A stretch of 64,000 bases of DNA from Brevundimonas naejangsanensis DSM 23858 (GCF_000421705.1 NZ_ATXN01000002.1:1116001-1180000); one strand, 5' to 3'; numbered from the stretch's first letter, positions 25,329 to 35,040 are shown. The notes: generated from the sequence alone by a model not told the origin. Program-made: numbers and translations.

Positions 25329-25442
25329 GACCTAAAGAATAGTAACCGGCCCGTTCACCGCGTTCGTGAACCGGACCGCAAGCGCTGGCGCTATACAACC
25401 CGTCGCATGGGGCCAGAACGGTCCTGCGAGCGGGCGCGGTCC

Positions 25443-25823
25443 ATGCTGTTTCTTCTGAACGACGTCGTCTTCGATCTGGACGAGGCCTGCCCGGCCCCGA
25501 GCCACGACGTGCGTCGGTTCGAGAACCTGTCGTTCGACTATGTGCTGGAGATGGGCTGCGAGCTGTTCTCCGAAGACCCGCTGCTTCACCACAACGATCC
25601 CGCCCGCGCACGCCGTCTGGCCTGGCTGATCGCCCACAAGGCCGAAGGCGTCAGCGCCGCCCTGTTCGCGGCGCCGCAAGCCGGCTGCGCGCCTGAACTG
25701 GTCGAGCCGCGCTTCTGCGCCCTGCCCGAGATCGTGCTGCGTCACCTGCATCAGCGCGCGCGTCGCGGCGCCCTAGACGCCGCCACGGCCGACAAGACAG
25801 TCTGGAGCCGTCTGGCCGCTTAG
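25443..25823 (+). CDS. Conserved hypothetical protein
   Basis: A 126-residue protein starting MLFLLNDVVFDLDEA; no family recognised. The chain contains LSFDYVLEMGCELFSEDPLLHHND followed by RRLAWLIAHKAEGVSAALFAAP and ends with a helical basic segment and TVWSRLAA. An upstream in-frame ATG at 25407 would add 12 residues and has no Shine-Dalgarno either; 25443 begins the hydrophobic conserved part. Translated in the same direction as the secreted protease gene 65 bases downstream. Confidence 0.5.
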   Translation: MLFLLNDVVFDLDEACPAPSHDVRRFENLSFDYVLEMGCELFSEDPLLHHNDPARARRLAWLIAHKAEGVSAALFAAPQAGCAPELVEPRFCALPEIVLRHLHQRARRGALDAATADKTVWSRLAA

Positions 25824-25887
25824 GGCTTCCCTAACACACCATCGTTCTTTACGTTTTGCTCCTCAGCCTTGGGGGGACGAAGGGGCG

Positions 25888-27543
25888 ATGAACAAGAAAA
25901 TGCGGTTTCGCCTGAAGCGCGGCGCAGCGCTGGCCGTCGCATCAGCTCTAAGCAGCTTCGCCGCATCGCCGGCCCTGGCGGAATGGCTCCGGGCCGAAAC
26001 CGACCACTTCATCGTCTATGGCGACACCTCGGAAGGCAGCCTGCGGCGTTACGCCCAGAAGGTCGAGCGTTTCGACGCCCTGCTGCGAACCTACTATCCC
26101 ATCCCGACCGACCATGAGATCCCCAAGCTGGAGATCTTCATGGCCGATGGTCGACGCGACATGAACCGTATGTCTCCCGGCATCAGCGAAGGGGTTGCGG
26201 GCTATTATTCGCCTAATAGCGGCCGCATATACACGATCGTCGATACCCGCAGCTCTATGGGTGACGTTGTCGTCTTCCATGAATACGCGCACCACTTCAT
26301 GTTCCAGATGAAGACCAACGCCTACCCATCGTGGTTCGTGGAAGGGTTTGCAGAGTTCTACTCTACCGCCAATCTCACCGATAACCGCATCCAGTTCGGA
26401 CGGCATAATCCGGGCCGGATGAACTCCCTGACCATGGGCTTCAATGCCTGGGCCAAGATGGAGGATGTTCTGAAGTGGCGCATCTCGGATTCGGGGCGCT
26501 ACCCGGCACATAGCTATTACGCACAGTCCTGGGCCATGACGCACTACTTCATGAGCACGCCCGAACGCACCCGAATGCTGGGACGCTATCTGGGGGCTGT
26601 GGCCGGTGGTGAGGATTCCGTCGTTGCGATGCAGGCGGCGACAGGCAGGACTCCCGCCGAGCTTCAGCATGATGTCTGGCGCTATATTTCCGGCGCCATC
26701 AATGTGACCTCGCCCCAGATTGCGGTCACGAACCCACAGGTGTCGATCAGCCGGCTGTCGAAAGCCCAAGCGGACGCCATCTGGCTGGACGTTCGCCTCG
26801 ACAATGCGCCGATCAAACTGCCTGCCGAGGACGACGCCGAAGACGATACCCAAACCGACGCTCAGAAGGCGCGCCAAGCTCGCGCCAGGCGGCAAGCCGC
26901 AGAGAACCGTGCCGAGTTGATCCGCTCGGCCTTCGCCCTGGGCGAACGCCATGCGGATTCGGATATGGGCCGTCTGCTCGCCGCCCGTGCCCACCGGCTG
27001 TCGCAACGCCCCGATCTGGCGCTGGCGGCTCTGGCGCCCAGCCTCGACGCCAACACGAACAACGCCCAGGTCCTGCGCGTCGCCGCCCTGGCCCTGCTGG
27101 ATCAGACCGACGGGGCGGAGTCGATAGACGATGCCAATGACCTTCGCCGTGAGGCCGCCGCCTATCTCGCTCGCGCCATGCATGCCGAACCGCTGGATTT
27201 CCGTATCTATCTGGGTCTGAACGACGTACGGAACGGACAACCGCGCTATCCGACAGATAACGACATCTCCACCCTGGAGGTCGCCTGCGCCTTGGCGCCG
27301 CAGTCCTTCGACTGCCGCACCCGGTTGGCCCACGCCTATATGGCGCGCGACATGAACCCGGAAGCGATCGCGGTCCTGACGCCGGTGGCCAACAGCCCCC
27401 ATTCCAGCGGTTACAAGCGCCAGGCGCGGGCCATGATCAACCGAGCGCGACAGGCCCTGCACCAGGCTCCGCTGGAAACAGGACCCGAGCCTGACGACGA
27501 AGACGACGCCGATGCGCCGGGTCAGGCCGCCGACGCCGCCTGA
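25888..27543 (+). CDS. Secreted zinc metalloprotease-like protein with TPR-like tail
   Basis: A 551-residue exported protein. The signal peptide ends near FAASPALA. The N-terminal half has VVFHEYAHHFMFQMK, giving HExxH, with the likely third zinc ligand Glu in SWFVEGFAEFYST downstream (gluzincin arrangement). The C-terminal 250 residues are Ala-rich helical repeats (LVAR..., ARAHRLSQRPDLALAALAPSL, AHAYMARDMNPEAIAVL) resembling TPRs. A putative peptidase with substrate-recruiting TPRs is the reading; the family matches DUF1570-like proteins. The gene has slightly lower GC in places than its neighbours. Confidence 0.75.
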   Translation: MNKKMRFRLKRGAALAVASALSSFAASPALAEWLRAETDHFIVYGDTSEGSLRRYAQKVERFDALLRTYYPIPTDHEIPKLEIFMADGRRDMNRMSPGISEGVAGYYSPNSGRIYTIVDTRSSMGDVVVFHEYAHHFMFQMKTNAYPSWFVEGFAEFYSTANLTDNRIQFGRHNPGRMNSLTMGFNAWAKMEDVLKWRISDSGRYPAHSYYAQSWAMTHYFMSTPERTRMLGRYLGAVAGGEDSVVAMQAATGRTPAELQHDVWRYISGAINVTSPQIAVTNPQVSISRLSKAQADAIWLDVRLDNAPIKLPAEDDAEDDTQTDAQKARQARARRQAAENRAELIRSAFALGERHADSDMGRLLAARAHRLSQRPDLALAALAPSLDANTNNAQVLRVAALALLDQTDGAESIDDANDLRREAAAYLARAMHAEPLDFRIYLGLNDVRNGQPRYPTDNDISTLEVACALAPQSFDCRTRLAHAYMARDMNPEAIAVLTPVANSPHSSGYKRQARAMINRARQALHQAPLETGPEPDDEDDADAPGQAADAA

Positions 27544-27553
27544 CATGAAGGCG

Positions 27554-27694
27554 CTAGAGAATGACGCCGAACACTGTATGCACCAGCGCCGCCGCCAAGA
27601 CGATCAGGCCGAACCCCGCCAGAAAGCAGACCAGCGGATGAATCTTGGACGCGTTCGGTGCAGGCGCGGCCTTGCCCGGATCAACCAGAGCCAT
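27554..27694 (-). CDS. Small membrane protein, 46 residues
   Basis: Minus-strand frame with ATG 27694 preceded by a purine-rich GGGAAGGGAA. It reads MALVDPGKAAPAPNASKIHP then a single hydrophobic helix (LVCFLAGFGLIVLAAALVHT) and a short tail. It lies between the secreted protease gene and prfC on the opposite strand. A Lys/Pro-rich cytoplasmic head and one transmembrane segment are all that can be seen. Function unknown. Confidence 0.6.
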   Translation of the reverse strand: MALVDPGKAAPAPNASKIHPLVCFLAGFGLIVLAAALVHTVFGVIL

Positions 27695-27852
27695 GATGTT
27701 TCCCTTCCCTAGTGCGGCGGACTCATGGCCCGCCGTCTCCCGAAAACGAGCATGCCTCGAATAACCTTCATACGCGAAGGGTCTCTCACGCCATCGTGAA
27801 CGTCGACAATTGAGCCCCGGCGCGCTAGGTCGCGCCTCCTAAAGGAAGCTCA

Positions 27853-29493
27853 ATGTCCAAACTGACCCTCGCGCAGGAGGCCGATCGCCGTCGGACCTTC
27901 GCCATTATCGCCCACCCGGACGCCGGTAAGACGACGTTGACCGAGCATATCCTGCTGGCGGGCGGCGCCGTGCGTGCGGCCGGCGCGGTCAAGGCGCGCG
28001 GCGAAAACCGCCGCGCCCGTTCGGACTGGATGAAGATCGAGAAGGAACGGGGCATCTCGGTCACCGCCTCGGTCATGACGTTCGAGCACGACGGCAAGAT
28101 GTTCAACCTGCTGGACACGCCGGGGCACGAAGACTTTTCCGAAGACACCTATCGCACCCTGACCGCCGCCGACTGCGCCATCATGGTGCTGGACGCCGCC
28201 AAGGGCATCGAGCCGCAGACGCTGAAGCTGTTCGAGGTCTGCCGCCTGCGGGACATCCCGATCATCACCTTCATCAACAAGCTGGACCGCGAGGCGCAGG
28301 ACCCGATGGCCCTGCTGGACGAGATCGCATCGCGTCTGCAGTTGGACCCCTCGCCCATCTGGTGGCCCGCTGAGAGCGGAAATCGCCTGCGCGGTCTGGC
28401 CGAGGTCGGCGGCCAGGGTCGCTTCCAGCCCTACACCCGCAAGACCGCCGACAACGACGGCGAACACCCCGCGCCCCTGCCCTTCGATCAGGCCGCCGCC
28501 TTCTTCCAGGGCGACGAGCAGGCCGACATGGTCGATGCGCTGGAACTGGTCGAGGCGGGCTATAAGCCGTTCGATCATCAAGCGTTTCTGGAAGGCCACA
28601 TGACGCCCGTGCTGTGGGGCTCGGCCCTGCGCCACTTCGGCATCGAGGAACTGCTGAAGGCCATCGGCGAATGGGCGCCGCCGCCCAAGACGATGAGCGC
28701 CCGCAAGGAGGCGCCGCCCGAAACGCGCAACGCCCCCGCGCCCGAAGACATCACGGTCGAACCCAGCAAGGACGAAGTCACCGGCTTCGTCTTCAAGGTT
28801 CAAGCGAACATGGACCCCAACCACCGCGACCGCATCGCCATGTTCCGCATGGCCTCGGGCAGCTTCAAACGCGGCATGAAGCTGAAGGTCCAGAACACTG
28901 GCAAGCAATTGTCGGTCAACGCCCCCATCATGTTCTTCGCCTCGGACCGCGAACTGGCCGAAGAAGCCTATGCGGGCGACGTCATCGGCATTCCGAACCA
29001 CGGCGTGCTGCGCGTCGGCGACAGCCTGTCGGAGAGCGGCCTGGTGCGCTTTGCAGGCCTGCCCAACTTCGCCCCGGAAATCCTGCAGCGCGTCCGGGTC
29101 AAGGACCCGCTGAAGGCCAAACACCTGCAAAAGGCGCTGGTCGGTCTGGCCGAGGAAGGCGTGACTCAGCTGTTCCGCCCGGAACTGGGCGCGGACTTCA
29201 TCGTCGGCGCCGTGGGCCAGCTGCAGTTCGAGGTCATGGCCGACCGTCTGGGCGAGGAATACGGCCTGGACGTCGTCTTCGAGCCGAGCCCCTACGCCGA
29301 GGCCCGCTGGGTCACTCCAGCATCGGGGGGCGCCAAGGCCGACCTTGAGGACTTCACCGGTAAATACCGCCCCCAGATGGCCGCCGATATCGACCAGAAC
29401 CCGGTCTTCCTGGCCAAGTCGAGCTGGGAGACGGGCTATGTCTCCGAACGCTTCCCCAAGGTCGCCTTCAGCAAGACCAGGGAGCGCGGCTGA
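27853..29493 (+). CDS. prfC: Peptide chain release factor 3
   Basis: GTPase that recycles RF1 and RF2 after translation termination; 546 residues. The GTPase motifs are AHPDAGKTT (G1), DTPGHEDFS (G3) and NKLD (G4); the C-terminal domains include PSPYAEARWV and the ending TRERG. Length fits RF3. Start at ATG 27853 preceded by AAAGGAAG. No operon partners. Confidence 0.95.
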   Translation: MSKLTLAQEADRRRTFAIIAHPDAGKTTLTEHILLAGGAVRAAGAVKARGENRRARSDWMKIEKERGISVTASVMTFEHDGKMFNLLDTPGHEDFSEDTYRTLTAADCAIMVLDAAKGIEPQTLKLFEVCRLRDIPIITFINKLDREAQDPMALLDEIASRLQLDPSPIWWPAESGNRLRGLAEVGGQGRFQPYTRKTADNDGEHPAPLPFDQAAAFFQGDEQADMVDALELVEAGYKPFDHQAFLEGHMTPVLWGSALRHFGIEELLKAIGEWAPPPKTMSARKEAPPETRNAPAPEDITVEPSKDEVTGFVFKVQANMDPNHRDRIAMFRMASGSFKRGMKLKVQNTGKQLSVNAPIMFFASDRELAEEAYAGDVIGIPNHGVLRVGDSLSESGLVRFAGLPNFAPEILQRVRVKDPLKAKHLQKALVGLAEEGVTQLFRPELGADFIVGAVGQLQFEVMADRLGEEYGLDVVFEPSPYAEARWVTPASGGAKADLEDFTGKYRPQMAADIDQNPVFLAKSSWETGYVSERFPKVAFSKTRERG

Positions 29494-29496
29494 TGA

Positions 29497-30102
29497 TCAG
29501 GCGCGCGCGACCCGCTTCTCGCCGCGCCCCAACGCCTGGAACCACGGCAGGAAGATCTGGATCAGCGGGCCGATGCCCACGGCGAAGACGATCGTGCCGA
29601 CGCCGACCGAGCCGCCCAGCAGCCAGCCACCGGCCAGGACGCTGAGCTCGATCAGCATCCGCGACACGCGGATCGACCATCCCAGCCGCTGGTTCAGGCC
29701 GACCATCAGGCCGTCGCGCGGTCCCGTCCCCATGCCCGCCCCGATATAGGCCGCGGCGCCCAACGCTGTCAGCACGACGCCCCCCGCCATGAAGGCCAGC
29801 CGCAGCGGCAGGGTCGTCATCTCGGGCATGACCGCCAGGGCCGCATCCATCGACAGGCCGATGACGAAGATGTTGAACAGGGTGCCGATCCCCGGCTTCT
29901 GCCGCAGGGGAATCCACGTCAGCATCACCACCACCCCCATCAGGATGGAGGCGGTCCCCAGGCTCATGCCTGTGCGCAACGACAGACCCTGATGGAAGAC
30001 GTTCCACGGATCCAAGCCCAGGTTGGCCCGCACCATCATGGCGGCGGCGACGCCATACAGGCACAGGCCGAATTGAAGCTGGATGAAGCGGCGCATGAAC
30101 AT
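29497..30102 (-). CDS. YczE/YyaS/YitT family membrane protein
   Basis: Integral membrane protein of 201 residues with five or six helices. It shows LGLDPWNVFHQGLS near residue 28 and the GAGMGTGPRDGLMVGLNQRLGWSIR segment, both characteristic of the YczE family. Function is unknown in general; some relatives affect antibiotic production. It converges with prfC (3-base gap). Confidence 0.75.
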   Translation of the reverse strand: MFMRRFIQLQFGLCLYGVAAAMMVRANLGLDPWNVFHQGLSLRTGMSLGTASILMGVVVMLTWIPLRQKPGIGTLFNIFVIGLSMDAALAVMPEMTTLPLRLAFMAGGVVLTALGAAAYIGAGMGTGPRDGLMVGLNQRLGWSIRVSRMLIELSVLAGGWLLGGSVGVGTIVFAVGIGPLIQIFLPWFQALGRGEKRVARA

Positions 30103-30131
30103 GGCCCCCTTCTGCCTGATCGCGCCGGGAA

Positions 30132-31283
30132 TTAAAGGCCCGGCTTTCGTCTGAGCCCGAAGGTCATGGCGAACATGACCAGACAGACCCCGCTGGACAG
30201 CAGCATGGCCAGCCCCGCCGAGCGGTCCAGCACCACGCCGTAAAGCGCCGGAGCCGCCGCTTGGACGAAACGGGCGGGCGTCAGCACAAGGGCCTGTCGC
30301 GCGCCATAGTCCTCGCGCCCGAACAGATGCAGCGGCAGGACTCCCGAGGCCACCGCCAGCAGGCCGTTGCCCGCCCCCTGCCCCAGCGCCACAGCGCCCG
30401 CCGTCCCCTTGCCGCCGACGAAGGCGACCAAGGCGCCGAACGGATGCAGCAGGGTCGCCGCCCGCGCCGGCGCGACGGGCGAGCCTCTGCCCGGCGCCGC
30501 CAGGGCGACCAGGCGCACGGCGATGGCCGCGCCCGCCATCAGTCCGGCGGCCAGAGCCGCCTCAGCGGGCCTCAGACCCAGCCGGGTCAGCAGACGCGGC
30601 AGATGGGCGCTCATGGCCGTCGCCACCCACCAGGCTCCGGCGAACAGGACGGCTAGCCGGATCATGGTCCCATCCCACCGCACGCGCCCGGACGCAGGAG
30701 GCCTGCCCCCGGCCCGCCCATCCGGCAGCACGGCCCCATAGAGCGGCAGACACAGCACGACATGCGCCCCCGCCCAAACGAAACAGGCGCCGCGCCAGCC
30801 GACAGTCTCGATCATCAGCAAGGTCAGCGGCCAGCCCAACGCCCCGCCGAAGGCCCCCAGCAGGGAGACGGCGGTGATCGGCCTCTTCGCCGCCTCGCCA
30901 TGCAGGGCCACCAGCACGGCGTAGGCGGGGCCGTACAGCCCAACGCCCATGCCCGCCCCCAGCATCAGCACGCCGGCGACCATGACGACCGGATCGCGCG
31001 CCAGCCCCAGCAGGGTCAGGGCCACGGCGAAGATGACGCCCGCCGCCGACAACACCTCGCGCCCGCCGCGCCGGTCGATCCAACGCCCGCCGAACGGGCT
31101 GAGCGCCGCCGAGACCAGAAATGCGCCCGACAGGGCCGTGAACACCACCCCCGGCGTCGTACCCACGCCCACCGCCAAGGGCTCGGCCAGCACGCCGAGC
31201 AGATAGTAGTTGGAGGCGAAGGAAACGATCATCCCAAGGCCCAGAACGGGAATGATCAGGCGAGAAACGGCGAGGCGCGACAT
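30132..31283 (-). CDS. MFS transporter
   Basis: Major facilitator with twelve predicted helices in 383 residues, including the Arg/Gly-rich loop GGRWIDRRGGREVLSAAG after helix 2 that corresponds to the MFS signature A. Substrate not identifiable; it may export drugs or metabolites. It is divergent from the LysR-type regulator gene (57-base gap), which probably controls it. Confidence 0.8.
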   Translation of the reverse strand: MSRLAVSRLIIPVLGLGMIVSFASNYYLLGVLAEPLAVGVGTTPGVVFTALSGAFLVSAALSPFGGRWIDRRGGREVLSAAGVIFAVALTLLGLARDPVVMVAGVLMLGAGMGVGLYGPAYAVLVALHGEAAKRPITAVSLLGAFGGALGWPLTLLMIETVGWRGACFVWAGAHVVLCLPLYGAVLPDGRAGGRPPASGRVRWDGTMIRLAVLFAGAWWVATAMSAHLPRLLTRLGLRPAEAALAAGLMAGAAIAVRLVALAAPGRGSPVAPARAATLLHPFGALVAFVGGKGTAGAVALGQGAGNGLLAVASGVLPLHLFGREDYGARQALVLTPARFVQAAAPALYGVVLDRSAGLAMLLSSGVCLVMFAMTFGLRRKPGL

Positions 31284-31339
31284 GGCGCGCTGTGTCAGCG
31301 GATTTGCCCGCGTGGCGAAAGCGACCTATCGAACGCGAG

Positions 31340-32242
31340 ATGTTCGAAAACCTCACAGCCTCAGCGCCTCTGCCTTCGCTGAACGCCCTGCGCGCCTTCG
31401 AGGCGATGGCGCGCACCGGCAGCGCGACCCGCGCGGCGGCCGAGCTGAACGTCACCCACAGCGCCGTCAGCCGGCAGGTCAAGGCGCTGGAGACGCAACT
31501 GGGCCTGCGCCTGTTCGAGGGGCCGCGTCACGCCCTGACGCTGACGGAAGCGGGGCGGGGCCTCCTGCCTGGCCTGACCGCCGCCTTCGACCAGATCGCC
31601 GCCGCCGTGGCCGAGGCGCGGAGCGACGGGCGCGACCTGCATGTCGCCGCCAACGCCAGTCTGGCGGTCAAATGGCTGATCCCCCGGCTGGCTGACTTCA
31701 ACCGCCTGTATCCGCAGGTGCGGGTTCATCTGGTCGAACTGGCGCCCCACGCCGTCAGCCGCCGAGGGGCCGATGTGCTGTTGCGGCTGCTGGACGCCTC
31801 GCGCATCGACAGCCTGGGCGCCATTCGCGTCATTCCCAATGCGATCGGGCCGGTGATCGCCCCAGCCCTGATCCGGCGCGATGCGCGGATGGACGTCCTG
31901 AACGCGCCGCGTCTGGCCCCGCGCACCCATCTGTCGGCGTGGAAGGACTGGGCCCGCCTGACGGATCGGCGCCTGCCCGATGCGCACGAGCGTCCTGTGG
32001 CCCATCTGCATTTTGCGCTGGACGGCGCCCTGGCGGGCTGGGGCGCGGCGATCCTGCCGTGGGCGCTGACGGCCGAGGCGGTGGCGGACGGGCGGCTTCT
32101 GGCGCCGTTCGGCTTCGCTCGCGACAACGGCGCCGTGGCGGCCATTCCCGGCGCAGGCGAGATGTCGAAAGGCCGCCGTCAGTTCCTGCGCTGGCTCGCA
32201 GATCAGGGCCGCGCCATGCCGGACGCCCCGGATGCAACCTGA
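31340..32242 (+). CDS. LysR family transcriptional regulator, GcvA-like
   Basis: A 300-residue regulator with N-terminal HTH (LNALRAFEAMARTGSATRAAAELNVTHSAVSRQVKALE across two stretches) and a LysR substrate-binding domain. The LPSLNALRAFEA start is typical of GcvA-type members. ATG 31340 was chosen; the longer upstream frame lacks homology. Divergent from the MFS gene; it likely activates or represses that transporter in response to a small molecule. Confidence 0.85.
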   Translation: MFENLTASAPLPSLNALRAFEAMARTGSATRAAAELNVTHSAVSRQVKALETQLGLRLFEGPRHALTLTEAGRGLLPGLTAAFDQIAAAVAEARSDGRDLHVAANASLAVKWLIPRLADFNRLYPQVRVHLVELAPHAVSRRGADVLLRLLDASRIDSLGAIRVIPNAIGPVIAPALIRRDARMDVLNAPRLAPRTHLSAWKDWARLTDRRLPDAHERPVAHLHFALDGALAGWGAAILPWALTAEAVADGRLLAPFGFARDNGAVAAIPGAGEMSKGRRQFLRWLADQGRAMPDAPDAT

Positions 32243-32330
32243 AGCTTAGCTGAACACGTCTTTCATCCTTCGCGGGGACGTGGTTCTCTAGTAGGGCCAG
32301 TTCGGCGCTCCCCGCGCCTGTGGAGTTCTG

Positions 32331-32711
32331 ATGTTCATCCTTGCCGTCACCGCCGCCATGGCGCTGGCCCAGACCTCGGCGCAGGCCCAGACCTCGCCCC
32401 AGGCTGCGGCCCCAGCGCCCAGCGCCCGGCTCGTCTCCTATGACGAGGCGGTGCGTTGCGCCGGTTTGACACAGGCGGCGTCCGAACTGGAGGGCGGAGA
32501 GAGCCGTTATGGCCGCTCCCTCTATGACGCCGCCCTCTACTGGTCGCTGGCGGCCATGCAGGCGGCGACTGTCGCCGGGCGCAATCCCGCCGTGGCCGAA
32601 ACGGAACAGACCCGCGCGCGCCTGGACGCCGTGCGTCGCCTTTCCGCCGGGGAATCCGAGGCCCGCGCCACCCTGCAGCGCTGCCGCCAGAAGGCGCCCC
32701 GCCTGGGTTGA
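32331..32711 (+). CDS. Exported protein of unknown function
   Basis: A 126-residue protein beginning MFILAVTAAMALAQTSAQAQ, a signal peptide. The mature part holds a Cys in VRCAGLTQAASELEGGE and another near the end (LQRCRQKAP), with a helical middle (YDAALYWSLAAMQAATVAG). No family recognised. It is followed by the 415-residue hypothetical gene on the same strand. Confidence 0.55.
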   Translation: MFILAVTAAMALAQTSAQAQTSPQAAAPAPSARLVSYDEAVRCAGLTQAASELEGGESRYGRSLYDAALYWSLAAMQAATVAGRNPAVAETEQTRARLDAVRRLSAGESEARATLQRCRQKAPRLG

Positions 32712-32875
32712 GGGGCGCCGCGACGCCGCAGGACCGAGGCCCGCGCTGACGCCCGCCCGACAATTTGTCTTCATAGCCAAGGCGAACCGTTCCAACGGCG
32801 CTGCGTTTGCTTGGTCGATGCCGGGATCATCCTCTTGATCCCGAAGCGGGACGATGCAGGCGGCGATACAGGCGA

Positions 32876-34123
32876 ATGTTCGAATTCGGCAGAGATCTCA
32901 GACGGCTGTTCGAGAAGGCGCGCGACAGCGACGACCTTGGCTGGCTGGAGCTGATCGGCGTGGGTCTGGTCGAGGTTGAGGCGCGCCAGCAATCCACCGA
33001 CGCCGGGCGCGTCTCATGCCCCCGTCCGTTCGACGCAGCCCTGCGCGCCGCCGCCTTATGGCGCGAGCACGCCCGCCGCTGCGGCGCGGCCGCCAGCGTG
33101 GAGCGCGCCGAAAGCAGTGGCCGCGACGCCGCCAAACACGCCGCCAACGGCGATCAGGCGGTGCGCGCCGCCCTGGATCTGGCGACAAGCGCCATGCTGG
33201 CCTTCGACCTGCGCGGCGGGCCGGAACGGCTGACCGCCGCCCTCGACCTGTTGAGCGACCTGCCTGCGGCGCGACGTGTGGATACGGTGGCGGCGGCTGC
33301 GGCGCTGCACGCCCGGCTGCGCGCGCGGCTGGCGCTACTGTCCGGCCGCCTGTCGGAGATGAACGAGGCCGCCAGCCTGCTGGAAACCGCCCTGGCCAAT
33401 CTGAAGGGCCCGCGCACTCTGGAAGACGAGATACGACTGGACCGCGCCGCCCTGGTGCTGGAGATCGGCCTGACGGCGCGCGATCCCCAGATGCTGGATC
33501 AGGCCGGGCGCGACCTGCGCGCCCTGGTCGAGGCGGCCGCTCCGGAACAGAGGCCGCTGAGCCGCGCCCGCGCTCTGGCCCTTTGCGCGGCGGGGATGGC
33601 GGCCCTTGCGGCCGTCGCCGACGCCCCGGCCGCCCGCGATCAGGCGCAGGCCATGTTCGATGTCGCCGCCCAGTTGTTCACGCCCGATCACAGCCCGCTG
33701 GACTGGTCCGCCATTCAGGTCATGCGCGCCGAGCGCGAGACCCTGCCGTCGGTGGTGCTGATCCAGGCCGAGGCCCTGACCGAAGGCGGCGGCCTGATCC
33801 TGGGCGCCCTGGCCCATGAACAGCGCGTGTCCCAGGACGCCGCCCGCGCCAGCGCCGCCGGCGACCTGACCGCCTTGTTGGATATCGAGACCAGCCTGCG
33901 GCGCCGTCTGACGCGGCCTTCGGTCACGGCCACGCCGCTGGACTGGGCCGCCGAGCAGATCGGCCTGGCGCGGGTCGCCCTGGCAAGGGCGCGGTGGACC
34001 GGCGAAAGCCCGCGCGGCGTCGGCCTGATGCTGACCGAAGCCGCCCAGACCGCGCGCGAATACGGCGCCCAGACGCTGGCGGAGCGGGCAGAACGGCTGA
34101 CCGCCAGCACGCATTCCGCCTGA
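32876..34123 (+). CDS. Conserved helical-repeat protein of unknown function
   Basis: A 415-residue cytoplasmic protein, almost entirely Ala/Leu-rich helices (LTAALDLLSDLPAARRV, AGMAALAAVADAPAARDQAQ, LARARWTGESPRG), like a TPR or similar solenoid. The first 45 residues (FEFGRDLRRLFEKARDSDDLGWLELIGVGLVEVE) form a distinct domain. No family name can be given. ATG 32876 starts the conserved portion. Confidence 0.55.
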   Translation: MFEFGRDLRRLFEKARDSDDLGWLELIGVGLVEVEARQQSTDAGRVSCPRPFDAALRAAALWREHARRCGAAASVERAESSGRDAAKHAANGDQAVRAALDLATSAMLAFDLRGGPERLTAALDLLSDLPAARRVDTVAAAAALHARLRARLALLSGRLSEMNEAASLLETALANLKGPRTLEDEIRLDRAALVLEIGLTARDPQMLDQAGRDLRALVEAAAPEQRPLSRARALALCAAGMAALAAVADAPAARDQAQAMFDVAAQLFTPDHSPLDWSAIQVMRAERETLPSVVLIQAEALTEGGGLILGALAHEQRVSQDAARASAAGDLTALLDIETSLRRRLTRPSVTATPLDWAAEQIGLARVALARARWTGESPRGVGLMLTEAAQTAREYGAQTLAERAERLTASTHSA

Positions 34124-34234
34124 GCCGCAAAGTCCGCCCCGCACTGCCCCTGTACTATCCCTGTGCTGGCCCGGCCTTGACCCGGCCCCAAAGGGCGCCT
34201 AGCTCACGGGCTCCTCAAGAAGGGTTTCGACACA

Positions 34235-34585
34235 GTGACCGAACAAACCGCCGCCGATCCCGTCCACGCCTTCATCGCCCAGGCGGTGGCTGAGCATGAC
34301 GTGGTGCTCTTCATGAAGGGCACGCCGGACTCGCCGCGCTGCGGCTTCTCCTCGCTGGCCGTTCAGATCCTGGATCACGTCGGCGCGCCCTTCGTGGGCG
34401 TGGACGTGCTGCAGGACGAAGCCCTGCGCGAAGGCATCAAGGCCTTCACCGACTGGCCGACCATCCCCCAGCTCTATGTGAAGGGCGAGTTCGTCGGCGG
34501 CTCGGACATCGTGCGCGAGATGTTCCAGTCGGGCGAGCTTCAGGCCCTGATGGCCGAGAAGGGCGTCGCCCTTGGTGAAGCGTAA
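34235..34585 (+). CDS. grxD: Monothiol glutaredoxin (Grx4-type)
   Basis: Fe-S cluster carrier and transfer protein of 116 residues. It has the CGFS active site in DSPRCGFSSLAVQIL, preceded by VVLFMKGTP and followed by TDWPTIPQLYVKGEFVGGSDIV. These are diagnostic for monothiol glutaredoxins. The start is GTG 34235 with AAGAAGGG upstream. No BolA gene is next to it. The thioesterase gene follows 19 bases downstream. Confidence 0.93.
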   Translation: MTEQTAADPVHAFIAQAVAEHDVVLFMKGTPDSPRCGFSSLAVQILDHVGAPFVGVDVLQDEALREGIKAFTDWPTIPQLYVKGEFVGGSDIVREMFQSGELQALMAEKGVALGEA

Positions 34586-34604
34586 GATGGGCGAAGCCTG
34601 ACCG

Positions 34605-35030
34605 ATGGCCCGGCCGCAACTTCAGCCGCGTGAGGACCGCGAGGTCTTCGTCGTTCCGCTGGACGTGCGGCCGGAACACATCGACGAGAACAACCACGTC
34701 AACAACGTCGTCTATGTCGGCTGGCTGCAGGATGTCGGCACGGCGCACTGGAACGCGCGTTTCGACGAGGAAACGCGCGCCAGATGGGCCTGGCTGGCCC
34801 TGCGTCATGAGATCGACTACATGCGCGCCATCGAACCGGGCGCGACAGGCGTGATCGCCCGCACCTGGGTTGGCGACCCCCAGGGGCCGCGCTTCAACCG
34901 TTATGTCCGCATCGAAGACGCCCAAGGGCGCCTGTGCGCTCAAGGGCTGTCTGAATGGTGTCTGGTCGACGCCAAGACCCTGCGCCCGGCCCGCATCCCG
35001 GCTGAGATGCTGGGGCCGTTTCAGGCTTAG
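34605..35030 (+). CDS. Acyl-CoA thioesterase, hotdog fold
   Basis: A 141-residue 4HBT-type hotdog protein. The VRPEHIDENNHVNNVVYVGWLQDV segment corresponds to the D-x-N-x-H-V-N-N motif of YbgC/FadM-like thioesterases, with the catalytic Asp/Asn-His environment. It probably cleaves short- or medium-chain acyl-CoA. Start ATG 34605. It follows grxD in a likely two-gene transcript. Confidence 0.82.
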   Translation: MARPQLQPREDREVFVVPLDVRPEHIDENNHVNNVVYVGWLQDVGTAHWNARFDEETRARWAWLALRHEIDYMRAIEPGATGVIARTWVGDPQGPRFNRYVRIEDAQGRLCAQGLSEWCLVDAKTLRPARIPAEMLGPFQA

Positions 35031-35040
35031 TTTTCGGCTT

